Below the pieces are notes generated by a model. That model made no database searches. It was not told the origin of the DNA and saw nothing but the letters and a program-made list of their open reading frames with translations. A stretch of 37,928 nucleotides of DNA from Desulfobacterales bacterium (lineage in GTDB: Bacteria > Desulfobacterota > Desulfobacteria > Desulfobacterales > SpSt-501), in assembly GCA_025454115.1 (NCBI GenBank), contig JALOPB010000017.1, positions 1 through 37,928 on the forward strand, in the 5' to 3' direction. The position numbers were made by a program, and so were the translations under genes. Positions 1-7,468 of the stretch are shown here, in pieces (position 1 is the first letter of the stretch; each line of letters begins with the position of its first letter).

Positions 1-112
1 CCTTGGTCACCCCCATGACCCGAAATCCGTGCTCATGGCTGATCGCCAGCACCCGCCGGGTGTTATGAACGATTTTCTCAAGATCGATTCGCAGCCGTGC
101 GTTCGACATCAT
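1..112 (-). CDS. Alanine/ornithine racemase-like PLP enzyme, N-terminus only
   Basis: Only the first 36 or so codons are in the window; the gene runs off the left edge. The peptide begins MSNARLRIDLEKIVHNTRR and ends GVTK. This matches the start of the alanine racemase N-terminal fold (type III PLP TIM barrel), particularly the YhfX/ornithine racemase branch, in which the Lys of the GVTK motif is the PLP-binding residue. Two adjacent ATG codons (starting at 112 and 109) follow an AAGGA ribosome site; either could start the protein. Being partial, its substrate (alanine, ornithine or another amino acid) cannot be decided. Confidence 0.6.
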   Translation of the reverse strand, partial: MMSNARLRIDLEKIVHNTRRVLAISHEHGFRVMGVTK

Positions 113-251
113 TTTTTCCTTTTAGCGCGTACACATATTGGATTCGTTAATGCTTATCTTAGCAAATAAACTTCAGCGGATAAAGCTGCTGGATTTCAAG
201 CGGAGTTTGCTGATAGGGTAAAGCCGGATTTTCCGATTTTAAAGGAAAAAC

Positions 252-799
252 ATGGCCGCTGCCATCATCACCGAATTTCATACGATCGTCATTCTTTATG
301 AAAATGACGATCTCATCGCCGTCGACAAGCCGATTAAGCTCGCCTCGATTCCCGAGCGCAACCGCGAAAAAATATCCCTCCTCAAGTTGTTATCCGAAGC
401 ACGCCAGCAAAAGCTTTTTGTCGTACACACCTTGCCATCGTCCATGGGCCAATTGAGGAAGACAGTGGTACCATCGACAAACCTCTAAGGCGATTCGGTT
501 CAGGCAGAATGGGAGAGGACCAGAAAAAAGGAAAGCCTTGCATCACTCAATATACAGTGGAAACGCGTTGCTCCGGATATACGCTGGTCAAGGTCCATCC
601 TCAGACCGGGCGCAAACACCAGATCCGCGCTCATTTTTTCAGCATCGGGCACCCGATTGTGGGGGACACGCTATATGGCGACACATCCATTCAAAAGAAA
701 TATCCCCGGCTGATGTTGCACGCGCTGGCCATCAGTTTTAGCTCGCCCGAACAGGAAGATCTATTAATCGAATCGCCGAGTCCGCTGGTTTTCCCTTAA
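252..799 (+). pseudogene. RluA-family pseudouridine synthase, inactivated by internal deletion and frameshift
   Basis: The gene begins at ATG 252 after an AAAGGA ribosome site and opens with the usual RluA start (ENDDLIAVDKP). The frame is lost near 426-431. The second part continues in another frame from about 431 (LAIVHGPIEEDSGTIDKPLRRF) through the conserved TGRKHQIRAHF and IGHPIVGDTLYGD motifs to the stop at 799. Compared with family members, about 35 codons are missing between the His of the expected HRLDxxTSG motif and the Y-L-x-x-V strand. The missing stretch includes the catalytic Asp, so even a corrected frame could not give an active synthase. The deletion length is not a multiple of three. 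RluA enzymes isomerise uridines in 23S rRNA or tRNA. Either a genuine pseudogene or a misassembly; the rest of the gene is well preserved, so the event looks recent. Confidence 0.85.
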
Positions 800-834
800 A
801 AAATTAAAGAAAAAAGATAACTTACCGATAATTC

Positions 835-892
835 AATAGGATCAGTACGAATGGGGGCAGCCTCCGTTTTGTACAGAAATAATTATCCTATT
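835..892. repeat. Long imperfect stem-loop upstream of the PilZ gene pair
   Basis: Perfect 8-bp arms AATAGGAT (835-842) and ATCCTATT (885-892) enclose a second complementary pair (GTAC plus following bases at about 845, and TTTTGTAC at about 867-874) and a G-rich/C-rich core (GGGGGCAGCCTCC). The whole can fold as a nested, imperfect hairpin. It lies between the stop of the RluA remnant and the ribosome site of the next gene. It could act as a terminator-like or leader structure, or be a remnant of a small mobile repeat; no T-tract typical of an intrinsic terminator follows. Confidence 0.4.
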
Positions 893-938
893 TTCAATAA
901 GTTAATTGCCTAAAAGGAGAAAATGGATGGAGGTGAAA

Positions 939-1184
939 ATGCCTGCCACCCAGTTGGTCTATACGCCTTTTCATTGCGCCAGGCTAAGCCGCAACGTAAT
1001 TCTGACTTCGATTCATTTTTTACCTGAAACAGATGGACACGCCGCGGTTGGATCGGATCAAGAAGTGGTTTTTGATTGCGCCGAAAAGAAAATCTGCGGT
1101 GTCTGCAGTGAGTGGGGCCGAACTCGAAGTTATGACTGGGAAAAGTGCTTTCATCCAAACTTAAAGAAACCCGTTTCAGAATGA
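939..1184 (+). CDS. Small hypothetical Cys-containing protein
   Basis: An 81-residue ORF from ATG 939, preceded by a strong GGAGG ribosome site (929-933) with a 5-nt spacer. An alternative start is ATG 927 behind AGGAG at 915-919. I do not recognise the family. It contains four cysteines, three of them close together in the C-terminal half (CAEKKICGVC) plus a further EKCFHPN, which could bind metal but match no motif I can name. The stop codon overlaps the next start as ATGA (1181-1184), suggesting translational coupling with the PilZ-domain gene. The good ribosome site and the ATGA overlap are the reasons for calling it; amino-acid composition alone would not be convincing. Confidence 0.45.
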   Translation: MPATQLVYTPFHCARLSRNVILTSIHFLPETDGHAAVGSDQEVVFDCAEKKICGVCSEWGRTRSYDWEKCFHPNLKKPVSE

Positions 1185-2350
1185 ACTCTCGATTGCTGGA
1201 ATACATCTTAAACGGAAGCATCGTAATCAATTCCCTGGATGTTCTCGGGCATTGGATCAAGCGGTTTCCAGACAACCCGCAACTGTTGAAAATCTACGCA
1301 AACCTCCTGGCGGTGAATGGGCATCTCCAAGCAGCCGCCAACCATTATGACCGTGCAGCGCAGATTTATTTAAGAGAAGGCCAGTTTCTAAATGCTGTTG
1401 CAACCAAAATTGCGCAATGGCAAGCGGTCAAGCCGCGGAAGGACGATGTAGAGGATCTTTTTTCAGTTTTCCAAGGTCATACCTCTGATGGGAAACCGGC
1501 TACAGCATTTTGGAAGAGCCTGACCACGGACGAACTTCTGGATCTATGCCAAATCGTCGAGAATATAAGTTATCCTACCGGAATAACAGTTAAACAGCTT
1601 GGGGAGATAGAGCGAGTATTAAATTTTGTGGTGTCGGGAGAGCTCAAAGAGTCCAACTATCGGATGATCGAAGATCAACAGATCAAGTTCAAGAAACCCA
1701 TTCAAGTGCTGAAACCGAACGATATTTTTGGCGCTATATATCCCTTTTCTGAAGACATCCGGTCCCAGTCTCATATCGTAACTCTCAAGAGAACTGAACT
1801 GGTTAGTATCAAGAAGGAAAAAATCATTCGCCTGTGCAAGGTACACCCACACTTGGAGGCTAAGATTATCGACCTCCTTCAAGTCCGAGATTTCAGAAAA
1901 GCAGAAAATGGTTCTACATTAGCTCGAAAAGCGAAGCGCTACAACCTTACCACCCCAATATCTATTGAAATAATTCCAGATAAAGATGAAGCCACCTCGG
2001 TTCGAATGGCCGGATTTGCAAGAGATTGGTCCGTTTCTGGCCTGTGTTTTCTATCGCCGGATCATCTGATCGAAGATAGTCATGAGGCCGCCTTCAAAGC
2101 TATTCTTAATGGCCATAAGCCGGAGGTGAGGGTAATTTTATCTATAGAAAAAATGTCATTGGTTATTCTAGGCAAGATTGTCCGGAAGGAAAAGGTAGTG
2201 GATCATGGTAAAATTTATCTATCATTAGGAATCAGATTTGACGATTTGCCTCCAATGTTAGGTGGCGCATTTTTTGCTTTTGCGCAAAGCATGGGTTTTC
2301 TCAATCAGGGCTCAAATGCCCCCGGCATTTTCCCTGAGCATATGGATTGA
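1181..2350 (+). CDS. Cyclic-nucleotide-binding-fold / PilZ domain regulator
   Basis: A 389-residue protein in three parts. Residues 1-110 are helical and TPR-like (DNPQLLKIYANLLAVNGHLQ, then HYDRAAQIYLREG). Residues 112-235 resemble a cNMP-binding (CRP effector) fold: a sensor-type opening, LNFVVSGELK, then LKPNDIFGAIYPF. Residues 245-375 are a PilZ domain with both c-di-GMP-binding motifs intact: RxxxR as R249-KAK-R253, and DxSxxG as D282-WSVS-G287. A c-di-GMP receptor role is therefore well supported; the cNMP-like domain lacks a recognisable phosphate-binding cassette and may be structural. There is no HTH and no signal peptide, so it is probably a cytoplasmic adaptor. The start at 1181 was chosen for the ATGA overlap with the preceding small ORF; an in-frame GTG at 1145 would add 12 residues. 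Confidence 0.8.
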   Translation: MNSRLLEYILNGSIVINSLDVLGHWIKRFPDNPQLLKIYANLLAVNGHLQAAANHYDRAAQIYLREGQFLNAVATKIAQWQAVKPRKDDVEDLFSVFQGHTSDGKPATAFWKSLTTDELLDLCQIVENISYPTGITVKQLGEIERVLNFVVSGELKESNYRMIEDQQIKFKKPIQVLKPNDIFGAIYPFSEDIRSQSHIVTLKRTELVSIKKEKIIRLCKVHPHLEAKIIDLLQVRDFRKAENGSTLARKAKRYNLTTPISIEIIPDKDEATSVRMAGFARDWSVSGLCFLSPDHLIEDSHEAAFKAILNGHKPEVRVILSIEKMSLVILGKIVRKEKVVDHGKIYLSLGIRFDDLPPMLGGAFFAFAQSMGFLNQGSNAPGIFPEHMD

Positions 2351-2394
2351 TTCTGATTTCCACTTCTCGGCTATACAAAACAGAAGGAATGATG

Positions 2395-2649
2395 ATGAAC
2401 GTGGACGATGATAATACTGGTAGCCGGCTTATCGATCGGTCCCGCTGGAACAATCATGCTGCGACCAGCACCTTGCCGCCTGTGTTCAACACCAGCGAAG
2501 CCTGTCATTACCTCCGTATCTCGCGCCCCACATTTCTGAAATTGATTGCAACCGGCAAGATTCGAGCGCAGAAGCTCGGCAAGGGATGGAAAGTGCTGGA
2601 CACTGAACTCAAGCGCTTCCTTTTAGCCGGAGAGCTCACCCAGCAATAG
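2395..2649 (+). CDS. Excisionase/MerR-type helix-turn-helix protein
   Basis: An 84-residue protein whose C-terminal half (about residues 35-84) is a winged-helix DNA-binding domain of the excisionase/HTH_17 type: NTSEACHYLRISRPTFLKLI, then TGKIRAQKLGKGWKVLDTELKRFL. The first 34 residues are polar and low-complexity. Three ATGs sit in a row (2389, 2392, 2395); 2395 is favoured because AAGGA (2384-2388) then has a 6-nt spacer. It follows the PilZ gene by about 45 nt on the same strand and may be co-transcribed. Such proteins are common both as phage/plasmid excision factors and as free-standing small regulators; no integrase or attachment site is visible here, so excisionase function should not be assumed. 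Confidence 0.75.
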   Translation: MNVDDDNTGSRLIDRSRWNNHAATSTLPPVFNTSEACHYLRISRPTFLKLIATGKIRAQKLGKGWKVLDTELKRFLLAGELTQQ

Positions 2650-2850
2650 CTCACCCTTTCATGCTGAAAACTATTCCCAAGCGCTCCGGTTCAACACGGC
2701 GCCAACTGACATATTTTTAATCAATCCTGATTAATGCCTTCGTTGATTCCTGTCCTTTACAAAAGACGCAATGCATGCAAAAAAGCGTGCTAGCGTGATA
2801 TTGAACATAGCTGGTAGTGGCCTAGAAACCTTTTAATGGAGAATTCCGTC
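2650..2850. other. Intergenic region, probable promoter region of the Fe-S protein gene
   Basis: About 200 nt without a credible ORF. It contains AT-rich stretches (for example around 2712-2730) and the word ATGCATGC near 2771. No confident -35/-10 pair, riboswitch or terminator was identified. Confidence 0.3.
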
Positions 2851-3951
2851 ATGTCCGATGTTTTTATCCAACTGCGAGAGCACCTGGACAGTCTGCCTTC
2901 AGGTTTTCCATCAACTGAAAGCGGGGTGGAATTGCGCATTCTGAAGCGGCTCTTTACACCGGACGAAGCTCAGTTGGCGTTGAAAGTAACCATGAAGCTC
3001 GAATCGGCAACCGCCATCGCCGAGAGGGCCGGACTTTCGCAAGCTGAAGCCGAAGCACGCCTCAAAAAGCTCTCCCGCAAGGGCCTTATTTTTAGTATTG
3101 AGAGCCCGGATCGGGAGCCTCGCTACATGGCCGCCCAATTTGTGATTGGAATCTGGGAATACCATGTGAACGATCTTGACCCCGAATTCGTGCGGGACAT
3201 GGACGAGTACCTGCCCTACCTGGGCCGGGAAGCTTTCGGCCGAATACCGCAGCTTCGAACCGTACCGGTCGGTCAAAGCATCCATGCGGGCCTGGAAGTC
3301 CTGCCCTACGAGAAGGCCGAGGAGATCGTTCGTCAGCAGTCGAAATTCTTAGTTGCGCCGTGCATCTGCCGCCGGGAACATCACATCAAAGGGGCGGGGT
3401 GCGACAAACTAATGGAGTCCTGTCTCGTTTTTAGCTGGGGCGCCGAATATTATGCCCGCAACGGGCTGGGGCGATTCATCACCCTGGAAGAAACGCTGGA
3501 GATAATAAAGAAAGCGGAGGCGGACGGCCTGGTGCTGCAACCGAGCAACGCTCAAGACATCGTGAACATCTGCTGCTGTTGCGGGGATTGCTGCCAGATG
3601 CTTCTGCATCTGAAAAAACACCCCAAACCCGCACTCGCAGTTTCCTCGCCGTTTAAAGCGGAGTATAACGCGGATCTCTGTGTGGGATGCGAGGCCTGCC
3701 TCGACCGCTGCCAGATGGAAGCCCTCACTATGGCGGATGGCCGTGCTGTGTTGAACCCCGACCGCTGCATCGGGTGTGGGCTGTGTGTCAGCACCTGCCC
3801 GAGCAGCGCGCTCACATTGACCCGCAAGCCTGTCGAACATCAACCGGAGATTCCCAAGAACCAGCGCGACGCCTTCATCCTACGGGCTCAGGCACGGGCT
3901 GCAGCGCGGATGGAGATGGAAGACAAACTCAGGCGCCACCATCGGATCTAA
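2851..3951 (+). CDS. Winged-helix plus iron-sulfur (2x[4Fe-4S]) protein
   Basis: A 366-residue protein. Residues 25-95 form a winged-helix segment (ATAIAERAGLSQAEAEARLKK, then RKGLIFS). A middle domain carries a cysteine set CIC-x10-C-x6-C (Cys171, 173, 184, 191) and the striking cluster CCCCGDCC (241-248). Residues 272-325 are a bacterial two-cluster ferredoxin domain: CxxCxxCxxxC at 277/280/283/287 and again at 306/309/312/316. The layout fits a family common in anaerobic Desulfobacterota and Clostridia annotated only as 4Fe-4S binding protein; its electron partner is not known to me. The HTH could sense or be structural. GGAG at 2838-2841 sits 9 nt before ATG 2851; an upstream ATG at 2836 lacks a ribosome site. 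It converges on the minus-strand transglutaminase-like gene with an 18-nt gap. Confidence 0.8.
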   Translation: MSDVFIQLREHLDSLPSGFPSTESGVELRILKRLFTPDEAQLALKVTMKLESATAIAERAGLSQAEAEARLKKLSRKGLIFSIESPDREPRYMAAQFVIGIWEYHVNDLDPEFVRDMDEYLPYLGREAFGRIPQLRTVPVGQSIHAGLEVLPYEKAEEIVRQQSKFLVAPCICRREHHIKGAGCDKLMESCLVFSWGAEYYARNGLGRFITLEETLEIIKKAEADGLVLQPSNAQDIVNICCCCGDCCQMLLHLKKHPKPALAVSSPFKAEYNADLCVGCEACLDRCQMEALTMADGRAVLNPDRCIGCGLCVSTCPSSALTLTRKPVEHQPEIPKNQRDAFILRAQARAAARMEMEDKLRRHHRI

Positions 3952-3969
3952 CTATGCGCAGCAACTCTC

Positions 3970-4614
3970 TCATTGCGATGGTTTAAAAAGGCCTCTCGGA
4001 TTAGCTCCCGCCAACCCGGCCTGATAGGAGCGCTCATCGACCGGGGACAGCCTATCCGCCAAGGCTGGCGGCAGCAGGTTGATGCGGCGGATCTCATCGG
4101 TGCGCCGGGCGATGAGATCTAAGGGCTCATCCTTCGTCATCCAATCGAAGCGGTCGAAGCGATTCAGGTTGAGCGGGCCGGTGTACCCGCGCAGGGTCTT
4201 TTCGCGTTCGATATTGTAGTACTGCTCGAAGTAAGACATCGCCAGCTCGCGCAGGTTGCGGTAAACCGGCTCGCGGAAACGCAAGCCGACGAAATTGGAT
4301 TTGGCGACCGCGCCCCAATGCCCGTCGATCTTGAAAAGGGCGAGCAGGTGCTCGTCGTCCCGACCGTTCGACAATAGGTCCAGTATCAGTGGCGGATGGC
4401 CGAGGCGGCGCAATGCAGCGGCAGCAAACACGGCCCCGTCGAAGCAGTGGGCGGTGCGCTCCCTCAGCACCCGCAATGGACATCGATAGAAGTCGTCGGT
4501 GCTGTAGGCGATATCATCCAGAAAGGCCTGTATCCTCGCCGGGCTTGTCAGCCCGCTGATCATTCCCCGTTCCGTATCGGCCAGCATGCGTTCAAACGTT
4601 TCAAACGGGGTCAT
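3970..4614 (-). CDS. Transglutaminase-like (papain-fold) protein
   Basis: A 214-residue protein without a signal peptide. The motif ERTAHCFDGAVFAAAALRRLG around Cys57 and DDEHLLALFKIDGHWGAV around His89 are the nucleophile and His regions of a transglutaminase-like/papain-fold enzyme. The following KSNFVGLRFREPVYRNLREL is a conserved block of this subfamily. Whether it is a peptidase, acyltransferase or amidase cannot be told from sequence. It is the last gene of a three-gene operon: its ATG lies 14 nt inside the exosortase gene, behind a GAGGAGG ribosome site, so translation is probably coupled. Similar stand-alone proteins occur in many bacteria without an exosortase nearby, so a functional link is suggestive rather than established. 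Confidence 0.75.
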   Translation of the reverse strand: MTPFETFERMLADTERGMISGLTSPARIQAFLDDIAYSTDDFYRCPLRVLRERTAHCFDGAVFAAAALRRLGHPPLILDLLSNGRDDEHLLALFKIDGHWGAVAKSNFVGLRFREPVYRNLRELAMSYFEQYYNIEREKTLRGYTGPLNLNRFDRFDWMTKDEPLDLIARRTDEIRRINLLPPALADRLSPVDERSYQAGLAGANPRGLFKPSQ

Positions 4615-5149
4615 TCCATTTCCTCCTCAAGCGATTCGAATGCGCTGCCCATCGGCGCCACCGCCACCATATGCCCAGCGCCGCCATCATCAGAATGAGC
4701 TCCCACACCAACTCGTGGGCCAGATCGAACAGTGCCGGGTGAAAAACGCCGGTATGGAACAACTGGACAAGACGAATGAGGTTCAGGCCGACCAGCACAG
4801 GAATTCCTACGCACACGCCGATCAGTTTGGATCGCACGGATACCGGCGTTGCGGCGGTCAACGCTGCCAGGATAGCCGCGGGCAGCAAGCCCGTGCAGCG
4901 GTAATAGATCTCATAGGCAAACCCTTCGGGATGATGGATCTGAGAGCCAATCCGCACCGCCTCAATCTTTAAAGCATGCAGAAAGGCCAGCGTCATCCGA
5001 GCGGTCAGTTCTTCCCACGGGCCGAGGAGCCGTCCCAGCAGATCGTCGCGGTAGACCATCAAAAAAAGGAACATAATGGTTGAAACGCGGATTATAAAAC
5101 GCACTGTCGGGCGGCTCCAGGCCGAGCCGATGCAAAGGCCATCCATCAT
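4601..5149 (-). CDS. Small exosortase (XrtH-like) membrane transpeptidase
   Basis: A 182-residue integral membrane protein with about four to five hydrophobic segments. It shows the exosortase/archaeosortase triad in order: Cys in YEIYYRCTGLLPAA, Arg in GLNLIRLVQLF, His in FDLAHELVWELILMM. Exosortases cleave C-terminal sorting signals and are thought to attach the released protein to a surface carrier. The short length and the FAYEI-x3-C-x-G / LVWELILM layout resemble XrtH, which recognises IPTL-type tails. It starts 1 nt after the stop of the subtilisin gene, whose C-terminus carries a possible signal of this sort, so this looks like a dedicated enzyme-substrate pair. Two ATG codons are adjacent (5149 and 5146); either may be used. 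Confidence 0.8.
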   Translation of the reverse strand: MMDGLCIGSAWSRPTVRFIIRVSTIMFLFLMVYRDDLLGRLLGPWEELTARMTLAFLHALKIEAVRIGSQIHHPEGFAYEIYYRCTGLLPAAILAALTAATPVSVRSKLIGVCVGIPVLVGLNLIRLVQLFHTGVFHPALFDLAHELVWELILMMAALGIWWRWRRWAAHSNRLRRKWNDPV

Positions 5150-5150
5150 T

Positions 5151-6983
5151 TTATACCTGACCGGAATTTATCCGATTTCGTTTTATAACGATAATAGCAG
5201 CCCATGCGATGATAAAAACGACGGCGGTTAGTGATAAATCCGGCACTCTCACCGGTGCGCTGGCGGTCGTGCCGTTTGCAGTTGCGCTCAGCGTGGTCTC
5301 CCCTTTGGATTCTCCCTTCACGGTCGTTTGGGCCAGCCCGTTCGCGTCGGTGACGGCCGCGGCGGGCGTCACGCTGGCGACGGTCGCATTCCCGGTGTTG
5401 AAGGCGACCGACTTGGCGGCGACCGGAGCGCCGTTCTGGGTGACGATGGCCCTAGCGGTAGTGGATTCTCCGGTCTGCAGGTCGCTGGAATCTATCCTTA
5501 AGGACACTGCCAGGGAAGGCGGTGGTGGTCCTCCCGGGGCAACTGCGCTCAACAGGCCGGCGCCACAGGGCTGCGGGCATTGAGCTGCCGTTCGCGGCAA
5601 CGCATTCGCCTGCAAATTGGCCAGCACCTGGGATGACACGAGCGCGGGCTGTTGTGCCAGTATGAGAGCCGCCACGCCGGCCACATGCGGGGCTGCCATG
5701 GACGTCCCATTGTAATAGGCGTAGGTGCCGGCATTAGGGTGTACCAGGCTCAGGACCCCGTCCGGCCGACCGTCGCCGTTGTCGTCTCGGCGGACATCGC
5801 CGCCCGGGGCCATGATCTCCACGGTCGACCCATAGTTGGAATAGCGCGTGGCGAGATAGCCGCGGGCGTCGCCGGCCGCGACGGTGATGACGTTGTTGCA
5901 GCTGGCCGGAAACACCTGGGAGGCGTCCGTGGCATCGTTTCCCGCCGCCACCACGACCGTCGCCCCCATGGCGACCGCATCATTGATGGCTGACTGGGTG
6001 GACGGCGACATCGAGCAGGGATTGCCGGGGGGTGTCCCCAGGCTCATGTTGATGACTTTGGCAGGCGTGGAATTGGCGGGAACCCCCGGAACCGACAAGC
6101 CCGCGGCCCAGCGGATGCCGTCGTTGATGTCTGCGGTTGTGCCGCCGCACTTGCCCAAGACCCGGACGGCCTGGACTTTGACATTCCAGTTGATACCGGC
6201 CACCCCGATCCCGTTATTGGTGTGGCCCGCGCCGATGGTGCCGGCAACATGCGTTCCATGCCAGCTGTCTGGAAGCGCCGGGCTTCCGGGGTAGCATTCG
6301 CCGGCCGCCGCTGCATCCCCAGGGTCCGTCGGGTCGCTGTCCCGGCCGCCGCCGTCGTTGCCGATAAACGCATCGCTGATCATGTCGTACCCCGGTACCA
6401 CATTCGGAGATCCCTGGATATCAGGGTGGTTCGGCAGAATGCCCGTGTCGATAACGGCCACTACGACGGCGGAACTTCCGGTCGAGGCATCCCAGGCTCT
6501 CGGAAGATTGATGCCGCCCGGGGACTGCCCGGCCCCGGCCCCGTTTGAAAAGTAATGCCACTGCTCCGGGTAGCGCGGATCGTTGGGGATTTTGTCTGAG
6601 ATGCGCAGGATGTAGTTGGGCTGGGCATATTCGACATCCGGCCTGGCCGCGAACTGGCGAACGAGCTGCAGGGTGCGGTCCAGGAGTTGATCCCTCGACA
6701 TCGCACTACGGATGTTAGGGGCAATGCGGTAGATGATTTCACCGCCGGAGGTGACGCCTTGTTTCTCTTGAACCCCTAAGCGGCTTAAATCCGCTCCCCT
6801 GAGCCGGAGGGCGGGTTTCATGCGCACGATGACTTCGCCGGGCACGAATAAGGGTGTTGGCGGCGCTTTCTGTTCCATCAGCCGTTGGACGTCTTCTGGC
6901 GTGCGCTCCTGAGAGTAACCCATCGCCGCACTCATGAACACCATGATTCCGACGGCCATCGTTTTCATCCAAAAACGTTTCAT
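5151..6983 (-). CDS. Secreted subtilisin-like serine peptidase (S8) with C-terminal sorting tail
   Basis: A 610-residue protein. Residues 1-24 are a signal peptide (KTMAVGIMVFMSAAMGYSQ). Residues 45-125 resemble an inhibitor-type propeptide. The S8 domain (about 140-480) has the full catalytic set: Asp179 (VIDTG), His242 (HGTHVAG), Asn349 (AAGND, oxyanion) and Ser428 (GTSMAAPHVAG). After a proline-rich linker, residues 490-578 form an Ig-like (Big_1/invasin-type) domain ending ATANGTTAS. The C-terminus is VPDLS (580-584), a hydrophobic helix (LTAVVFIIAWAAIIVI) and a basic tail KRNR, the layout of an exosortase sorting signal, close to IPTL-CTERM but lacking the WG. Six or more cysteines in the catalytic domain suggest disulphides and an extracytoplasmic site. 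The ribosome site AAAGGAGG precedes the ATG. First gene of the exosortase operon. Confidence 0.92.
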   Translation of the reverse strand: MKRFWMKTMAVGIMVFMSAAMGYSQERTPEDVQRLMEQKAPPTPLFVPGEVIVRMKPALRLRGADLSRLGVQEKQGVTSGGEIIYRIAPNIRSAMSRDQLLDRTLQLVRQFAARPDVEYAQPNYILRISDKIPNDPRYPEQWHYFSNGAGAGQSPGGINLPRAWDASTGSSAVVVAVIDTGILPNHPDIQGSPNVVPGYDMISDAFIGNDGGGRDSDPTDPGDAAAAGECYPGSPALPDSWHGTHVAGTIGAGHTNNGIGVAGINWNVKVQAVRVLGKCGGTTADINDGIRWAAGLSVPGVPANSTPAKVINMSLGTPPGNPCSMSPSTQSAINDAVAMGATVVVAAGNDATDASQVFPASCNNVITVAAGDARGYLATRYSNYGSTVEIMAPGGDVRRDDNGDGRPDGVLSLVHPNAGTYAYYNGTSMAAPHVAGVAALILAQQPALVSSQVLANLQANALPRTAAQCPQPCGAGLLSAVAPGGPPPPSLAVSLRIDSSDLQTGESTTARAIVTQNGAPVAAKSVAFNTGNATVASVTPAAAVTDANGLAQTTVKGESKGETTLSATANGTTASAPVRVPDLSLTAVVFIIAWAAIIVIKRNRINSGQV

Positions 6984-7017
6984 GGTAGCCTCCTTTCTGT
7001 CTGCTAAAGCAGTTCAA

Positions 7018-7468
7018 GGAAACCGATGGATTGTTTTTTTGCTTTTTGATCTGATCTGCACGTCCTTTTCAACGGGCTTGGGGAGCAGTTGGTAGCTTCG
7101 AAACCGAGCGGCTGTTGAACCCGTATAGAAACCGCGCAATGGAAGGATCAGGAAGAATATTAAACGCTCAGCTGATGTTTCAAAGCTAAGAATGGAAGGA
7201 AACTAAGGAGGGGCTCCGTCAAAGTCAAGCAATACCGGATCGGGCAAGGAGAAATCGCTCCGGTTTCGTTATGCGGTTCGGCAAAGGTGCCTTCAATCCA
7301 CGTGGAAAGCTGAGAAAATGGTTGATGCGGTTGAATCTCTGAGGAGCTTATACGCGAAATCAGATGACATGCCAATCGCGATGGCTTATAAACGGTTTTA
7401 GCCATCAACCGACCAGCCGGCGCTCACCTGAAAGCAGTCTCGCGGGTGCGGGTGCAGACAATACTTTG
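7018..7468. other. Intergenic region between divergent subtilisin and permease operons
   Basis: About 450 nt with no credible gene; short ORFs here lack ribosome sites and family resemblance. A perfect 7-bp inverted repeat GATGGCT (7380-7386) / AGCCATC (7400-7406) with a 13-nt loop lies about 60 nt before the permease start, and GGTTGATG near 7319 is also complementary to CATCAACC near 7403. These could form alternative hairpins in the permease leader. I looked for a cobalamin riboswitch because of the downstream cbiR and found no B12-box match. Confidence 0.35.

Noticed and set aside
2395-2649. HTH protein as evidence of a prophage or integrative element
   Set aside because: No integrase, phage gene, attachment repeat or tRNA is nearby, so the excisionase-like fold is taken as a generic regulator.
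7160-7408. 82-codon minus-strand ORF in the intergenic region
   Set aside because: No ribosome site, no family resemblance and protein-unlike composition.
7018-7468. Cobalamin riboswitch upstream of the permease-cbiR operon
   Set aside because: I could not find a B12-box-like sequence or the conserved core; only a simple hairpin is visible.
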